Shown here: positions 24,083-36,060 of the stretch, piece after piece
Numbering within the stretch: position 1 is the first letter of the stretch
Layout: each line of letters begins with the position of its first letter
DNA from: Rhizomys pruinosus
Taxonomy: Eukaryota; Chordata; Mammalia; Rodentia; Spalacidae
Direction: 5' to 3'
DNA: 64,000 bases
NCBI GenBank assembly: GCA_009823505.1
Contig: VZQC01011008.1
Coordinates: forward strand, 837,943 to 901,942
The notes under the pieces: generated by a model
The model's database searches: none
What the model was told of the DNA's origin: nothing
What the model saw: only the letters and a program-made list of their open reading frames with translations
Position numbers and translations under genes: made by a program

Positions 24083-24244
24083 TATGATGATAATAATCAT
24101 AATTATTTCTTTTACATTAATGTAGAAAAGCAAAAACATAAAGCCAAATAATCTGTAAAGTTTGGGAAACACAGCAATTGATAAGCAATCATTTTCTTGG
24201 CTTTCTAGTACTAAACATTAGAGAGCAGCCCTTCAATAATCTAC

Positions 24245-24362
24245 CTCTATTGGAGCAGTTGTTAGTCCAAAGCCTAAGTCTTCTGAGATCACAAAAGCAG
24301 AAGCGACCCAAGAAGTAATAGAATCAGGAACAATAACATCATAGTCTTGGTGAATATTGGAT
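24245..24362 (-). CDS. Cd109: Cd109 window exon 14 (macroglobulin domain 7)
   Basis: A 118-nt exon, one base plus 39 codons. It reads SNIHQDYDVIVPDSITSW, then VASAFVISEDLGFGLT and ends TAPIE. The VPDSITSW motif is diagnostic of the family. The acceptor is CTTAACTTTAG and the donor GTAGATTATT. It leaves in phase 0. Confidence 0.95.
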
Positions 24363-24540
24363 CTAAAGTTAAGGTAAATATAGAAATTATAAAAACAAGA
24401 ATTCACATACTTCAAAATAAGCCAATATAGCCTACACAAGTTTTAGAAGAATTTTAATTTTCCATACCATTTACATATCTAATTTTATAATCACTCAGCA
24501 TAAAAAAAGCACATCTTAATTTCTCAAAAAATCGTTTATA

Positions 24541-24700
24541 AGGGGTTGGAGAGATGTCTGAACGGTTAGGAGCACTCAGTTCCCAGCACTCCAGATCCAG
24601 GGGATCCAACACCTTCTTCTGATTCCCTTGGGTACTGCACAACACAGGTGCACTTACATATATATAGGCAATACACTCATATACATAAAAATAATGAATA
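24541..24700 (+). mobile_element. B2-type SINE, internally deleted
   Basis: GGGGTTGGAGAGATGTCTGA, a shortened middle and ACACTCATATACATAAAAA. Confidence 0.8.
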
Positions 24701-25156
24701 CAATATTTAAAATACTTTAAAATGTCATATTCCTACACACTCCAATAAAGTCTACAAGGTTTACATCTTCTCAGTTGACTACTATAGTTTACAAACATTT
24801 TAAAGAGAATACATATTTTCAAGATTTTTCTCCAATTTTCTGCTCTCATTTTTTCAGAGAAATTTTTTTCCTATATCCCTGTCAGTGTTGTTAAGTACTT
24901 TTCTCCAACAAGAGCCAGGAGACTTCAGTGAAGTTAAAATCAACTTTGACTTTTAAAAGGTTCAACTGTTCCTTGATGGTACTAAATATTATAGGTAGCA
25001 TCAATCAACATTATTCTAAACCAAAAGCCCTTGACCGACTTAGTTCATCAATACACTATGTTTGTATTTAAAACACATAAGAAAGTAGAAAAAAACTTAT
25101 TCAGTACATACAGTAAGCAAAAATATAAGTGGACAGAGAGCTTTATAAATCTTTAC

Positions 25157-25298
25157 CCAATGTGGTCATCTAGCCAAATCCAAGTCTCTGGAAAATGCTT
25201 TCTGACATGTGGATTGCTAACTGAAGAAAAATCTTGAAGATCTATGGGGTATCCCTCATTTTCGTCCACAAACCTCTCAGCATACTCTGCAGTATCAT
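25157..25298 (-). CDS. Cd109: Cd109 window exon 13 (bait-like region and FPETWIW)
   Basis: A 142-nt exon, phase 1 to 2. It begins (Y)DTAEYAERFVDENEGYPI, goes through DLQDFSSVSNPHVRK and ends HFPETWIWLDDHI plus two bases. In family members the stretch before FPETW is the protease-accessible bait region (known). Here it holds candidate basic and acidic cleavage sites. FPETWIW opens the conserved macroglobulin domain 7 segment. The acceptor is TTATTTCTAG and the donor GTAAAG. Confidence 0.95.
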
Positions 25299-25569
25299 CT
25301 AGAAATAAACATTGACAAGGGAGAGGAAAAGCCACTGGAGAGAGTGAACTGTAATCTTAGCACAGCTCTGCAGAATGGAAGTTTAGAATTCATCTTGTCC
25401 AACCTCTCATTTTGTGGAGAAGAAAGCTGAGAGGCAGACAACTCAAGTGACTTACCAAAAACCACATGGACAGTGACCTCAGAACTAAAAATAAGTGTTT
25501 AAGCTCCTCTGTTTCAATGACCAATAGCTGAAAACTTATAGTTCACTTGCTTACTATTGTTAATTTAGG

Positions 25570-25990
25570 ATCAAATGAGATGGTTCAGTAGTCGAGAGCA
25601 CTGGCTCCTCTTAAAGTGCACCCAGTAACTCTAGTTCCAGGGAATCCCAGGCCCTCTTCTGACTTCCACGAGCATTGCACACAAGTGGTGCACTTACGTA
25701 CATGCTGGCAAAACACTCATACACATAAAATAAAAATAAATAAAATAAAATTCTAATTTAAAATTCTAAGTTAAATCACATTTTGATTTATTTTTATTTT
25801 ATGTGTACTTTACCTGAATATACATAAGGGCACCTGCATCATGCAGTGCCTTCAGATGCCACAGGATGGCATCAGATCCCCTGGAACTGAAGTTAGATAA
25901 CTGTTAGCCACCACGTGAGGGTTGAGAACTAAACCCAGGTCCTCTAGATGAGCAGTCAATGCTCTTAACCACTGAGCCACCTCTCCAGCC
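25570..25990. mobile_element. Tail-to-tail pair of B2-type SINEs
   Basis: 25570-25745 is sense (GATGGTTCAGTAGTCGAGAG ... ACACATAAAAT). 25785-25990 is antisense (TTATTTTATGTGTACTTTAC ... CACCTCTCCAGCC). Their A-rich ends face each other. Confidence 0.85.
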
Positions 25991-26150
25991 TTTTAAATTA
26001 TATTTTTAAAACCACTTATAATTTTTATAGTCTCCTCTTTTTTAAAGTTCCTTGGTACTGATTATCATTGGCTATTTCAGACATGAGATACTATATAATC
26101 ATTCAATATATTGGAGTTTATAATAAAAATACATTTACATAGTGAATCCT

Positions 26151-26189
26151 GAAAGAAAGAAGGAAGGAAGGAAGGAAGGAAGGAAGGAA

Positions 26190-26243
<54 letters not shown>

Positions 26244-26247
26244 AAAA
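26151..26247. repeat. (GGAA)n(GAAA)n microsatellite
   Basis: About 97 bases of purine-only AAGG then AAAG repeats. Confidence 0.97.
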
Positions 26248-26249
26248 AT

Positions 26250-27300
26250 ACATGTGGCTATCTAGACTTTGGATCATATATCTCCACTGTTAACCTTTTC
26301 TGTAAATTTTAAATTATTTTAAAATACAATGTAAAGAAAATTAAGCGACAGTAAGAGCATGTGCCAACGACAGAATGGTGAATGCAGCAAACTCTATTCA
26401 TAGTCTATGAAGAGGACAAAAATTGTGATAAATGTGACAAACACAATGCTTATATATAAGGACTGTTCTCTAGAAAACAGCTGACTTTACAAAGAATCTG
26501 AATAATGAAAGGGCATGAGCAGGAAAATATGCCATTTGCACTAAGTTGCTGGTATTCCGTTTCCTTAAGTCTTATGATAAAGGGCATCCCACACGGAAAG
26601 AAAAAAAAAGTCAGCCAAATGCAAAGACATGCCAAGAACTAGTGTGTATTTGGTGAAGGTGGCATAAATAAAAAGTGAAACAATGTTAGGTTCAGGTTTT
26701 GAATATGTAAAGTAACTCGGATTGAAGGCGTTGGCTTGAACCCTTTAAATGATCACTGAGGGTTTTAAAATAAAGAAAAAACATAACCTAGCCCATGTTT
26801 TACAAAGATAACTAGCATCAGTGTGAACAATGGCTTGGTAGGTACTATGGCAAAATGAAGGCTGTTGGAACAATGTTAGAAGGCCACCACAATGAACAAG
26901 GAGGTCTGGATGACAGCCAGAGCCAGGCAGAGCTGAGGAGGTAAGACTTAGGAGAGAACTCTGCTCTGCCTCTGGGTACCCTCTTGTCCTCTTGTGACAT
27001 GCTGTCCTTCCCATCATGATCCTTAGCACAGTGTTCTGTGTGTGCTCTATGTGTCTTGGTCAGCCCCACTAGTCCAAGTTGGAATCTCCATTACCTCACA
27101 CATGCTAGGTAAGTATGCACGTAGTACAATCACTATCTATTGACTAGCATTTTCAGAGCTTACACACTCCCACACGCATTAACTCATCTCTTAACTACCT
27201 CTGAGACTCACAATATAATCTCAAGTAAATAGTTGTTACTCTATGCGATAACAAGAAAAAAAGAGTCTGTATACGTTCAGTACAGAAGTCATTCTACAAA
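26250..27300. other. Cd109: Intron stretch without recognised elements
   Basis: Unique-looking sequence between exons 13 and 12; no coding or repeat signal that I could identify. Confidence 0.5.
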
Positions 27301-27307
27301 ATATTTT

Positions 27308-27802
27308 CAGGGCTGGGGGGACAGCTAACCAATTAAGAGAACTGGCCATTTTTTCAAAGAACCCAGGTTCATTCCCAGCACCCATACTGCACTAACAACT
27401 GTCTGTAACTACAATTCCAGGGGACCAGATGCCCTCTTCTGGCCTTCGCAGGCATTACGTGACATGGTGCACTTAGACACATGCAGGCAAAACACTCATA
27501 TACAGGAAATTAAAAAGAAAAATAAATAAATAAACATTAAATATTTTCTTTTTTTAATTTTTTAAAATTTTTTTTAATTTTTGTATGTGTATGAATGTAC
27601 TGCCTGCATGCAAGTCTGTGCACCCGTGTCGTGCAATGCCACGGAGGTCAGAAGAGGGTCTCAGATTCCCCTGGAACTGGAGTTCTCCTGGAATTGGAGT
27701 TTCAGACGGTTCTCGGCCGCCATGTGGGTGCTGGGGATCGAACCCGGGTCCTCTGTAAGAGCGGTCGGCGCTCTTAACCGCTAGGCCATCTCTCCAGCCC
27801 AA
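27308..27802. mobile_element. Tail-to-tail pair of B2/B3-type SINEs
   Basis: 27308-27530 sense and 27548-27800 antisense, the latter nearly complete (GTATGTGTATGAATGTACTG ... CCATCTCTCCAGCCC). The A-rich and T-rich tails meet at about 27540. Confidence 0.9.
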
Positions 27803-28073
27803 CATTAAATATTTTTAATCCATAGTTGGTTGAATGCACCAATGTGAAACACATGAGCACAGGGGTCCAACAACATTAATGACAATTTAAGTACTACAAT
27901 AGTTATCAGACAGGACTGGATATGTGTAGCCAAAAATAGAAGTCAGGACTAAACACTCATACAGACAGATGTTTAAAAAGCTGCAAATAATAGAGAATAT
28001 GATGCAGAAAGTAAATGCACCAATGTTTGAATATAGCATAGCTTCATAAGTCTTCAAAATAATGAAATGATCT

Positions 28074-28222
28074 TTTTTTTGTCTTTTTGAGACAGGGTCT
28101 CCCTGTAGCTCCAGCTATCCTGAAATTCACTATGTAGACCAGGCTGGCCTTGAACTCACAGAGATCGACTGGCCTCTGCCTCCCAAGTTCTGAGATTAAA
28201 GGCATACACCACCACTCCCAGC
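28074..28222 (-). mobile_element. B1 SINE, antisense
   Basis: TTTTTGAGACAGGGTCTCCC to CATACACCACCACTCCCAGC. Confidence 0.92.
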
Positions 28223-28469
28223 GAAATGATATTTTATAAAGGGACTCAAGGTGCCCTGTGGAAGCCTGAGACCTGGTGTGAAATGACTGAGAACCCCTAG
28301 CAGAAACAGGAATTCAGAGATAGAAACTGTGACAGTTCTGGACACCTCTCAAGAAGATATGAGTATTATAATATTACCCCTGAAAATAGAATAAACTCTG
28401 CACTTAACTAATATTCATACATCAGTCAAAATCTTTTATGTCTTGCTCTTAAAAACACACTTGGGGGGA

Positions 28470-28705
28470 GGGGGATCTGGAGAGATGGCTCAGTGGTTAA
28501 GAGCACTATCTTCTCTTGCTGATGACCTAGGTTCGATTCCCAGCACCCACATAATGACTAACAAGTGTCCTTAATTCCTGTTCCAGGGGAATATGATACC
28601 CTCTTCTGACCTCCATGGGCATTTCATGACAGGGACATACCTACATCCATGCAGGTAATACACTCATACACACAAAATAAAATAATAATAATAATAATAA
28701 ATCTT
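28470..28705 (+). mobile_element. B2/B3-type SINE
   Basis: GATCTGGAGAGATGGCTCAG to CACACAAAATAAAATAATAA. Confidence 0.9.
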
Positions 28706-29229
28706 TTTAAAACACACTTATGATACATAGATAGAGCCAAGCCAGCCATACTGATATGTGTGTATGTGTGTATGGATGTGTGTCTGTGTATCTGGGGGGG
28801 GGTGTCAGAGAGACAGACAGACACGGAGACAGAGACTGAGAGAGACACAGAGAGGACTTGGGCCATCAGGACCATTTTTAAGTGCACATCCAAAAGCCAG
28901 AGAGCACAAATGTTTCAAAACCTGTTGCCTCTTTCAACTAATTCCAAAATAATAGCACATACAATCACAAGATCTTCCAATATTTCCAAACTATAACTAC
29001 TTCAAAAAAACTAGAGAAGGCAAACAGAAATCATTCACCTCAAAGATCTAGACAGGATTCCAGAGGACATTCTATATCATGGCCCACATGTTCATCCAAG
29101 TGCATAAAGTTCAAACGTTTTAAGACACAGCAGTCATACTGAACCATGAAGTAGCCATCTCTATATAAGTAATACTAAATATCTGAGGTTTGCAAATATT
29201 TTACAAGCATATTGCCAGATTTTACTTAC

Positions 29230-29290
29230 AAACACCATCAATATTGTCCTTCACAAGGTTTGCATCTGTCAACACCCAGAGACCACATTC
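29230..29290 (-). CDS. Cd109: Cd109 window exon 12 (before the bait-like region)
   Basis: A 61-nt exon: ECGLWVLTDANLVKDNIDGV, then the first base of a split tyrosine. Phase 0 to 1. The acceptor is TTTTTTTCTAG and the donor GTAAGTAAAA. It leads straight into the bait-like exon 13. Confidence 0.95.
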
Positions 29291-29389
29291 CTAGAAAAAA
29301 ATTATTTTTAGAAATCAAAATTTAAAGTGAATATAAGTTTTTAAAATAAAATGAAATAAAAATCAAAGTTTGAATGTTCTCTAATCTTG

Positions 29390-29625
29390 TGGCTTAGAGA
29401 GATAGCTCAGCAGTTGAGAGCACTGGCTGTTCTTGGAGAGGAACTGGGTTCAGTTCCCAGTACCTACATGGGGGCAAACAACCATCCACAACTCCAGTTC
29501 CAGGGATCCAATGCTCTCTTCTGACCTCCATGGGTATTGAATGACATGGATATACTTACATACATGTAGACAGTATATTCATACACATAAAAAATAAAAC
29601 TAATAAATAAAATATTTTTAAAAAA
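29390..29625 (+). mobile_element. B2/B3-type SINE
   Basis: GGCTTAGAGAGATAGCTCAGC to TTCATACACATAAAAAATAA. It begins about 100 bp from exon 12. Confidence 0.88.
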
Positions 29626-29708
29626 TAAATGTTCCCTAATCTTGGAAATCCTCCATATTCTAGATTCAGTCTTGCTCATCTTGGAGAGCTTAGGTGAACG
29701 CATGTTCT

Positions 29709-30042
29709 GTGTGTGTGTGTGTGTGTGTGTGTGTATCTGTGTCTGTGTCTGTGTGTGTGAGTGTGTCTGTGTGTGTGAGTGTGTGTCTATGTGTGCATGT
29801 CTGTGCGTGCGTGTCTCTGTGTGTGTGTCTGTGTGTGTCTGTGTGTGTCTGTGTGTGAGTGTGTGTGAGTGTGTGTGTCTGTGTGTGTTTCTGTGTTTGA
29901 GTGTGTGTGTATGTCTCTGTGTGTGTCTCTGTGTGTGTCTGTGTGTGTCTGTGTGTGTGTCTGTGTGTCTGTGTGTGTCTGTGTGTGTGTCTGTGTGTGT
30001 GTTTCTGTGTGTGAGTGTGTGTGTATGTCTGTGTGTGTGTGT
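29709..30042. repeat. Long (TG)n/(TCTG)n tract
   Basis: About 330 bases almost wholly of TG steps, broken by TCTG, GAGTG and TTTC units. It lies 174 bp from exon 11. Confidence 0.97.
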
Positions 30043-30215
30043 CTGGAACTGAAAGGCTGATTATCTCTCAATTTCAGATTAGATTCATATAAGAGTGCAC
30101 TTCAGTGGCATATCTGACAAGAGATAGGCATTTCATTTTGACCATTCTTTGTGAAAGTGTTTATAATAGTAAATGATACCAATATATTTTCAGATTATTG
30201 GCAAATTATACATAC

Positions 30216-30290
30216 CTGAAAGACAGCAAAAGAATTCATGTACATGCCTAAATAATATCCTGTGTTATAAAGTTCCAATTCATGGATCAC
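30216..30290 (-). CDS. Cd109: Cd109 window exon 11 (macroglobulin domain 6)
   Basis: A 75-nt exon, 25 codons: VIHELELYNTGYYLGMYMNS, then FAVFQ. Phase 0 to 0. The acceptor is CTTCTGTGTAG and the donor GTATGTATAA. It lies 174 bp to the right of the long (TG)n tract at 29709-30042. Confidence 0.95.
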
Positions 30291-30604
30291 CTACACAGAA
30301 GATAAAGTACACAGAATGAATGGATTCATATCTGTCTATCCTGTCCTGCACACATTTCTTAAGAGTGATTCACATCAGACAGTTCTCATGCATACTGACC
30401 TTGAAAATGGCACAAATCAAGGTATAATGCTTGCTCATATCCAATCAATGAAAATTACATTTCTTATTTAAATTTAATTTTTCTATTCACAATACAGAGT
30501 ACCTTGTTAGTATAAACTTGAAGTTCTGTCAGAAGGAACTTAAATGTCACTGGTTAGAAAGATCAACATATAGAGGTCAACATTAAAAATTATCCATACT
30601 TTTA

Positions 30605-30765
30605 CAGCTAGGCATGGTAGCACAAACCTTTAATCCCAGCACTTGGAAGGCAGAGGCAGGGTGGATATGTGTGAGTTCAAGGCCAGCTCAGTCTACACAA
30701 TAAGTTCCAGGCCAGCTGGGGCTAAAGGGAGGCCATGTCTCAAAAAGACAAATAAATAAATAAAT
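30605..30765 (+). mobile_element. B1 SINE
   Basis: GCTAGGCATGGTAGCACAAA to CCATGTCTCAAAAAGAC, then an AAAT tail. A 3'-end B2 fragment follows at 30885-30975. Confidence 0.9.
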
Positions 30766-31079
30766 ACCCATATTTTTAGCAGAGACGAATGGGGTGAAAT
30801 GAATGGGAATTCATATAAATTCTGTAAGACATCAATCAGTCACTTAAATTTTTAAAAATACTTTTTTTATAAAAAAATAATTCTGACCTCCGCAGCTTTG
30901 CCCGACATGGATGCACAAACCTACATGCAGACAGTACATTCATACAAATAAATAAATAAATAAAATTTAAAAGATAAAATAAAATAAAATAAAAATACAT
31001 AATTCACAAAAGAGCAAATATAAATTATTAATATGCAGAAAAATACTCAGCCCTGTTAACTGTCAAAGCAATACAAGTA

Positions 31080-31482
31080 TTCAGGTAAGAATTTTTAATA
31101 ATGAACTATTTGCATGTCTCACATTAGCAATGCTGTTTCTAAGAACACTACACAATGCTAGCAAGAATGGGTAAAACAGGCTATAACTAATAATAAAAAA
31201 TTCTTTCGATTTTCCTCAAAAAGATTCACATGGAGTCAGACTATGAACCAGCAATTCTACTTCTAGAGATACACTCAAAGGAACTGAAAGCAAAGACACA
31301 GAGATACCTCCATGCCAATCTCACTGCAGCACAATAGCCGAAAGCTGGGAATCCAAGTCAATTGATAGATGACTAGATAAACAAGTGTGGCATACACATA
31401 CAACTGGTCAGCCACAAAATGAAATGATGTTCTGCTGTACACTACAGTGCAGATAAGCCTTGAAACCATCCTGAGTATGCTG
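31080..31482 (+). mobile_element. Old L1 fragment (end of ORF2 and beyond)
   Basis: CCAGCAATTCTACTTCTAGAG, CTGCAGCACAATAGCCGAAAG and AGATGACTAGATAAACAAG follow the order of ancient mammalian L1 3' sequence, decayed and without an open frame. Confidence 0.7.
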
Positions 31483-31822
31483 CATAACTTTATGTCCACT
31501 TGACATACCTGAGCTGAAGAAGCTTCCATTGGAGAATTACCTCCATCAGACTGGCCTGTGGCCATGTCTGTGGGGTATTTTCTTGATTGTTGGATGATGT
31601 GGGAGGACACAGTCCACTGTGGGCAGTGCTACCCCTGGTCAGGTTGTTCTGTGTTGTATAAGAAAGCAGATGAGCATAGGCCAGGGGAGCAAGCCAGTAA
31701 GCGGCATTCCTCCATGGCCTGTGCTTCAGCTCCTGCCTCCAGGTTCCTAAACCCTTTCCTACCCAAGCTGGTATTGGTCAGAGTGTTTTGTCACAACAAT
31801 TGAAAGCAAACTAGAACACTGT
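31483..31822 (+). mobile_element. Rodent interspersed repeat, URR1-like (tentative)
   Basis: ACTTTATGTCCACTTGACAT, CCTCCATCAGACTGGCCTGTG, GTATAAGAAAGCAGATGAGC, CCATGGCCTGTGCTTCAGC and AAAGCAAACTAGAACACT are the blocks of a well-known rodent medium repeat. The family label is from memory. Confidence 0.6.
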
Positions 31823-31945
31823 GTTAACTGAAATAAACTAGTCAAAAGCCCAAATATTATGTAACTCCATTTAAATTAAATATCTAGAATAGATAAATTA
31901 CAAATGTAGATAAAAGACTACCAGCAGATAAAAAAAAAAATGTTA

Positions 31946-32095
31946 AAGCTGGGCGTGGTGGCGCACGCCTTTAGTCCTAGCACTTGGGAGGCAAGAGGCA
32001 GGTGGATCTTTGTGAGTTCAAGGCCAACCTGATCTACAGAGTGAGTTCCAGGATAGCTGGGGCTACAGGGAGACCCTGTCTCGAAAAGATAAAAA
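31946..32095 (+). mobile_element. B1 SINE
   Basis: GCTGGGCGTGGTGGCGCACG to CCCTGTCTCGAAAAGA. Confidence 0.93.
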
Positions 32096-32195
32096 AAAAG
32101 ACTACCAGAGGCAAGGTGCAGGGAAAAATAGGGCACTGTTGCTTAATGGTTACAGAGCCCCTGTTTGGCTCTGTAAAACTTTGAAAAACTTTTGG

Positions 32196-32412
32196 GTGGG
32201 CTGGAGAGATGGCCTAGTGTTTAAGAGCACCGACTGCTCTTGCAGAGGACCCAGGTTCGATCCCCAGCACCCACATGGCGGCTGAGAACCGTCTGTAACT
32301 CCAATTCCAGGAGAGCTCCAGTTCCAGGGGAATCTGAGACCCTCTTCTGACCTCTGCAGCACTGCACGACACGGGTACACAAACCTACATGCAGACAGTA
32401 CATTCATACAAA

Positions 32413-32465
<53 letters not shown>

Positions 32466-32720
32466 ATTTTTAAAAAAATTTTTTTAATTTTATTTATTTC
32501 TGTATGTGTATGAATGTACTGTCTGCATGCAGGTTTGTGCACCCATGTCGTGCAATGCCGCGGAGGTCAGAAGAGGGTGTTGGATTCCCCTGGAACTGGA
32601 GTTCTCCTGGAATTGGAGTTTCAGATGGTTCTCAGCCGCCATGTGGGTGCTGGGGATCGAAACTGGGTCCTCTGGAAGAGCAGTTGGCGCTCTTAACCAC
32701 TAGGCCATCTCTCCAGCCCC
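32196..32720. mobile_element. Tail-to-tail pair of near-complete B2/B3-type SINEs
   Basis: 32196-32466 sense with an (AAAT)n tail (32411-32466), then 32475-32720 antisense. The arms are each about 220-250 bp and highly similar, so a transcript could fold into a long hairpin. Confidence 0.93.
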
Positions 32721-32989
32721 TAAAAATTTTTTAAAAAACTTTTGGAAATAGTGGTAATAGCATGGTTCAGTAATTAATGCTACTGAATAACTAAAAGTGG
32801 CTAATGTCATGTACATTATACTAGAATTTAAAACCGGCTAAAGTACGACACTTTTGATTCTACCTTATTGATGCTAGTAGTATTAACCACACAAATTGCA
32901 ACAAAGACAAAATTAAATGTCATGAAATCAAAGTTTTTTTTAAAAAAAAAAAAAGACTACCCTAAAATGAAACACCCTCAGCCATTGTT

Positions 32990-34310
32990 TGTGCTGTGCT
33001 GACCACCATGGTTCATCCACAGTAAATCCAACACTAGAACATGTGTCAAGAAGAAAACTGTGGGTTGAGGAAACAGAAAAGCCTCATAATCAAACAACGT
33101 TAGCAGCTGCATGCTAGCTTCTCCTCGCATATACATCACCCACCCTTCAGTCCCATGTTAAATGAATGTCTGCCCAGCCAGGTGTAATCTACCTGATGGA
33201 AGCCTCACCCCTACTCGCTGCCATGATTCCTAACAGTTAAGTCTTAAATCTTCTTCTCCCTGAACCTTCTTCTCTTTCCAAACTAGCCAATCAAGCAGAT
33301 GGTGAGCTTGAACCTCACTCAATGAGGGACAGCCAAGTGCCTTCGCATCAGGAACAAAGAGCCAGATGCAGAGCCAGGCAGTACAGGGAGAAAAGGTTCT
33401 CAAAGCACAGCTCTGACTCCCATGAAGATCTGCCCCCACCAGTGCTCGGGAGTGAACAGACAAGTATTGGTGAAGCAGCATCTAGCTCATGCAGCCCTCA
33501 TTTCTAACTGCATCAAGAAAAGAGCACTGCGAGGGCCACGGGGCAGAATGGAGTAGGCAAGGCGCTTGAGTTCTAATGCATTCCAGAGGTTCTAGGTAAC
33601 ATGAAAACTTAACAAGAAAGCACGCCGAAAGTGTCTATTTCTATCACAGGTTCCTGACTCCCCCTCCAGAGCCAACTCTGAAGAAACAATCCAGGCAAAC
33701 AGGGAACTGGATGAGAGGAAAGTTTTGTTTTGTTTTGTTTTGTTTTGTTTTGTTAAGTAGGAAGCGTGGAGGCTATCTTGAACTGGTAGCTGAAAGTGAG
33801 TGAACTCAGTCTGTGGGAGACTCCTCTAATCCACTCCTGCTTGGGAGGTGAGGAGCAGCCACACGTATTTCCTAGAAATCAGCAGCCTCTCTGCCTGTCT
33901 GTGCAGGTGCCTGGAGGACACCAACTCAGCACTTCTGCCCTTGGGATGTGACCGTGCGGAGGATCCACAACTCCTCCACTCATCTCCAAACTCTCTGGGC
34001 CAGTGGGTCAAAACCTCTAGACACTTTCTGGTACTGGTTTTCCCTAAGAGCTCAAGAGTGAAATTCTGAATAAAAGCAGACAAAAAAAAAAACAAAACAT
34101 GAGCATCAAGAGTAATTCTCCAGGCCTTAAATCCTCACTTTCTCTTGAAACCCCACAGACATACACCACATATTAGACCCTGATGCTCAACCTTCCCCCA
34201 CAGAAGAGTGCCCATCAACTAGACTGCCAAAACTGCCAATGGGTATATCTACTACAAAGATATCCAACTAAGCATACAATAGCTTATGCAGAATTATGAA
34301 AAAGGCCAAT
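32990..34310. other. Cd109: Intron stretch, mostly unassigned
   Basis: Apart from a (TTTTG)n run at 33724-33755 I recognise nothing; no exon of Cd109 is missing here. Confidence 0.5.
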
Positions 34311-34314
34311 TCAA

Positions 34315-34745
34315 CAACTTAAAATAAGCATAGGATAGCACACACATTTAATCCCAGCACTCAGAGGGTAGAGGCAGGTAGATCTCTGTGAGATGGGGGT
34401 TAGTCTGGTCTACACAGCAAGTTCAGGCAAGCTGGGGCTACAGAGATACCCTGTCACAGAAAACCGAAGGAGGGAAAAGACAGCACAGGAAAGCCAGGTG
34501 TGGTTGCGCAAGCTTATAATCTGAATGCCTGGGAAACTGAGACAGGACAATTGTGAGCTTGAGACCAGCTTGAGAACCTGTCTCAAAAAATAGTAATGCC
34601 AGGCATGGTGGCACAAGCCTTTAATCCCAGCACTCAGGAGGCAAAGGCAGGTGAATCTCCATGAGTTCAAAGCCAGCCTGGTCTACATAGCAAGCTCCAG
34701 GCCAGCTGGGACTAAAGGGAGACCCCATCTCCAAAAAAAGAACAA
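34315..34745 (+). mobile_element. Cluster of three B1-like SINEs
   Basis: 34325-34455 and 34490-34590 are diverged; 34596-34740 is a good B1 (GCCAGGCATGGTGGCACAAG ... CCCATCTCCAAAA). Confidence 0.8.
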
Positions 34746-34781
34746 CAATAATAATAACAATATAATAATATAAATAACCAG

Positions 34782-35035
34782 GGCTGGAGAGATGGCCTAG
34801 CGGTTAAGAGCACCGACCGCTCTTACAGAGGACCGGGGTTTGATCCCCAGCACCCACATGGCGGCCAAGAACCGTCTGAAGCTCCAATTCCAGGAGAACT
34901 CCAGTTCCAGGAGAATCCGACACCCTCTTCTGACCTCCGCAGCATTGCACGACACGGGTGCACAAACTTGCATGCAGGCAGTACATTCATACATATACAG
35001 AAATAAATAAAATTAATAAAAAAATAATAATAATA
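34782..35035 (+). mobile_element. B2/B3-type SINE
   Basis: GGGCTGGAGAGATGGCCTAG to GTACATTCATACATATACAG. An ID-like SINE with a CA tail follows at 35045-35145. Confidence 0.93.
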
Positions 35036-35159
35036 ATATAAATAACCACATTCTGTAGCTCAGCAGTCGAGGGCTTGCCTAGCATGGTGTGATGTCCTGG
35101 GTTCAACTTCTAGCAATACACATACATACACACACACACAAAGGATATTTATTTCTTTA

Positions 35160-35380
35160 AAGAAAATTTTTATTATTTATGTTTTATGTGTATGAGTGTA
35201 TTCCCTGCATGTATGTAAATGTGCACGTGCAATGCTGGAGAGGTCAGGAGAGGGTATCAGATCCCCTGGAACTGGAGTTATGGACAGTTGTTACCTGTCA
35301 CACGGGTGCTAGGATTCAAACCCAGGTCCTCTGCAAAAACAACCAGTGCTCTTATCTGCCCAGCCATCTCTGTAGCCCCA
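35160..35380 (-). mobile_element. B2/B3-type SINE, antisense
   Basis: TTTATGTGTATGAGTGTATT to CAGCCATCTCTGTAGCCCC. Confidence 0.88.
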
Positions 35381-35689
35381 GTTTCACTCTGAATGTGTTG
35401 CAAATTCTTGATTCAACTGGGAACATAGTATTTATTTTATATTATTTGTTTTGATTTGTAAATTTCTTGATTTGTAACCCAGGGTTCTCTCTCAATCCCC
35501 CTGCCTCAGCCTCCTGAGTACCAGAATTAGTGTGCCACACTTCAAGTGGACTGTAATTATTTGTAATCATTACATGTAATCAAAATAGAAAGATGTCAGA
35601 ATTAACTAAACCTCTCTTACCCAATATCCTCCAGACTAAAAAATACAAACAAAAAAGATAAAAATAATTTTTTTTTAATTTTTACCTGA

Positions 35690-36060
35690 TACATAAAAAT
35701 TGTACATACTACTAGGCTACGCTGTGATGTGCATATACACTGTGTAGTCTTTATCCATTCATCAGTTGACAGGCACATAGGTTATTCCTATTTCTTGGCT
35801 ATTGTGGATAGGGCTGGAATGAACAGGAGTGTAGCTGTCTCTTTGATAAACTGGTTTCATTATCTTTGGATACACGCCTGGTAGAACAACTGGGTCATGT
35901 GGTAGTTCTAGTTTGAATTTTTGATGAACATTCATGACGTTCTCCCACCAAGAGTGTGCAAAGGTTCCTTTTGTTCACATCCTCATTACTATTTGTTATC
36001 TTTAATCTCTTGTAAGAGCAAATCTAAATGAGGTATAATTTACTAGGACTTCCTTAAGTG
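35690..36060 (-). mobile_element. Old L1 fragment, antisense
   Basis: TTTCTTGGCTATTGTGGATA, CTTTGATAAACTGGTTTCAT and GGGTCATGTGGTAGTTCTAG are the reverse complement of the ancient L1 3' region. No intact frame. Confidence 0.75.

Noticed and set aside
26077..26277. 66-codon Phe/Leu/Ser-rich open frame
   Set aside because: It is the translation of the GGAA/GAAA microsatellite.
29642..30071. Open frames of 136 and 94 codons over the TG tract (Cys-Val or His-Thr repeats)
   Set aside because: They are translations of the dinucleotide repeat in several frames and have no protein-like composition.
32504..32734. Open frames such as MCMNVLSACRFVHP in antisense B2 copies (also 45056, 34797, 56732, 62772)
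   Set aside because: The same peptide appears at each antisense B2 copy, so it is SINE translation, not a gene.
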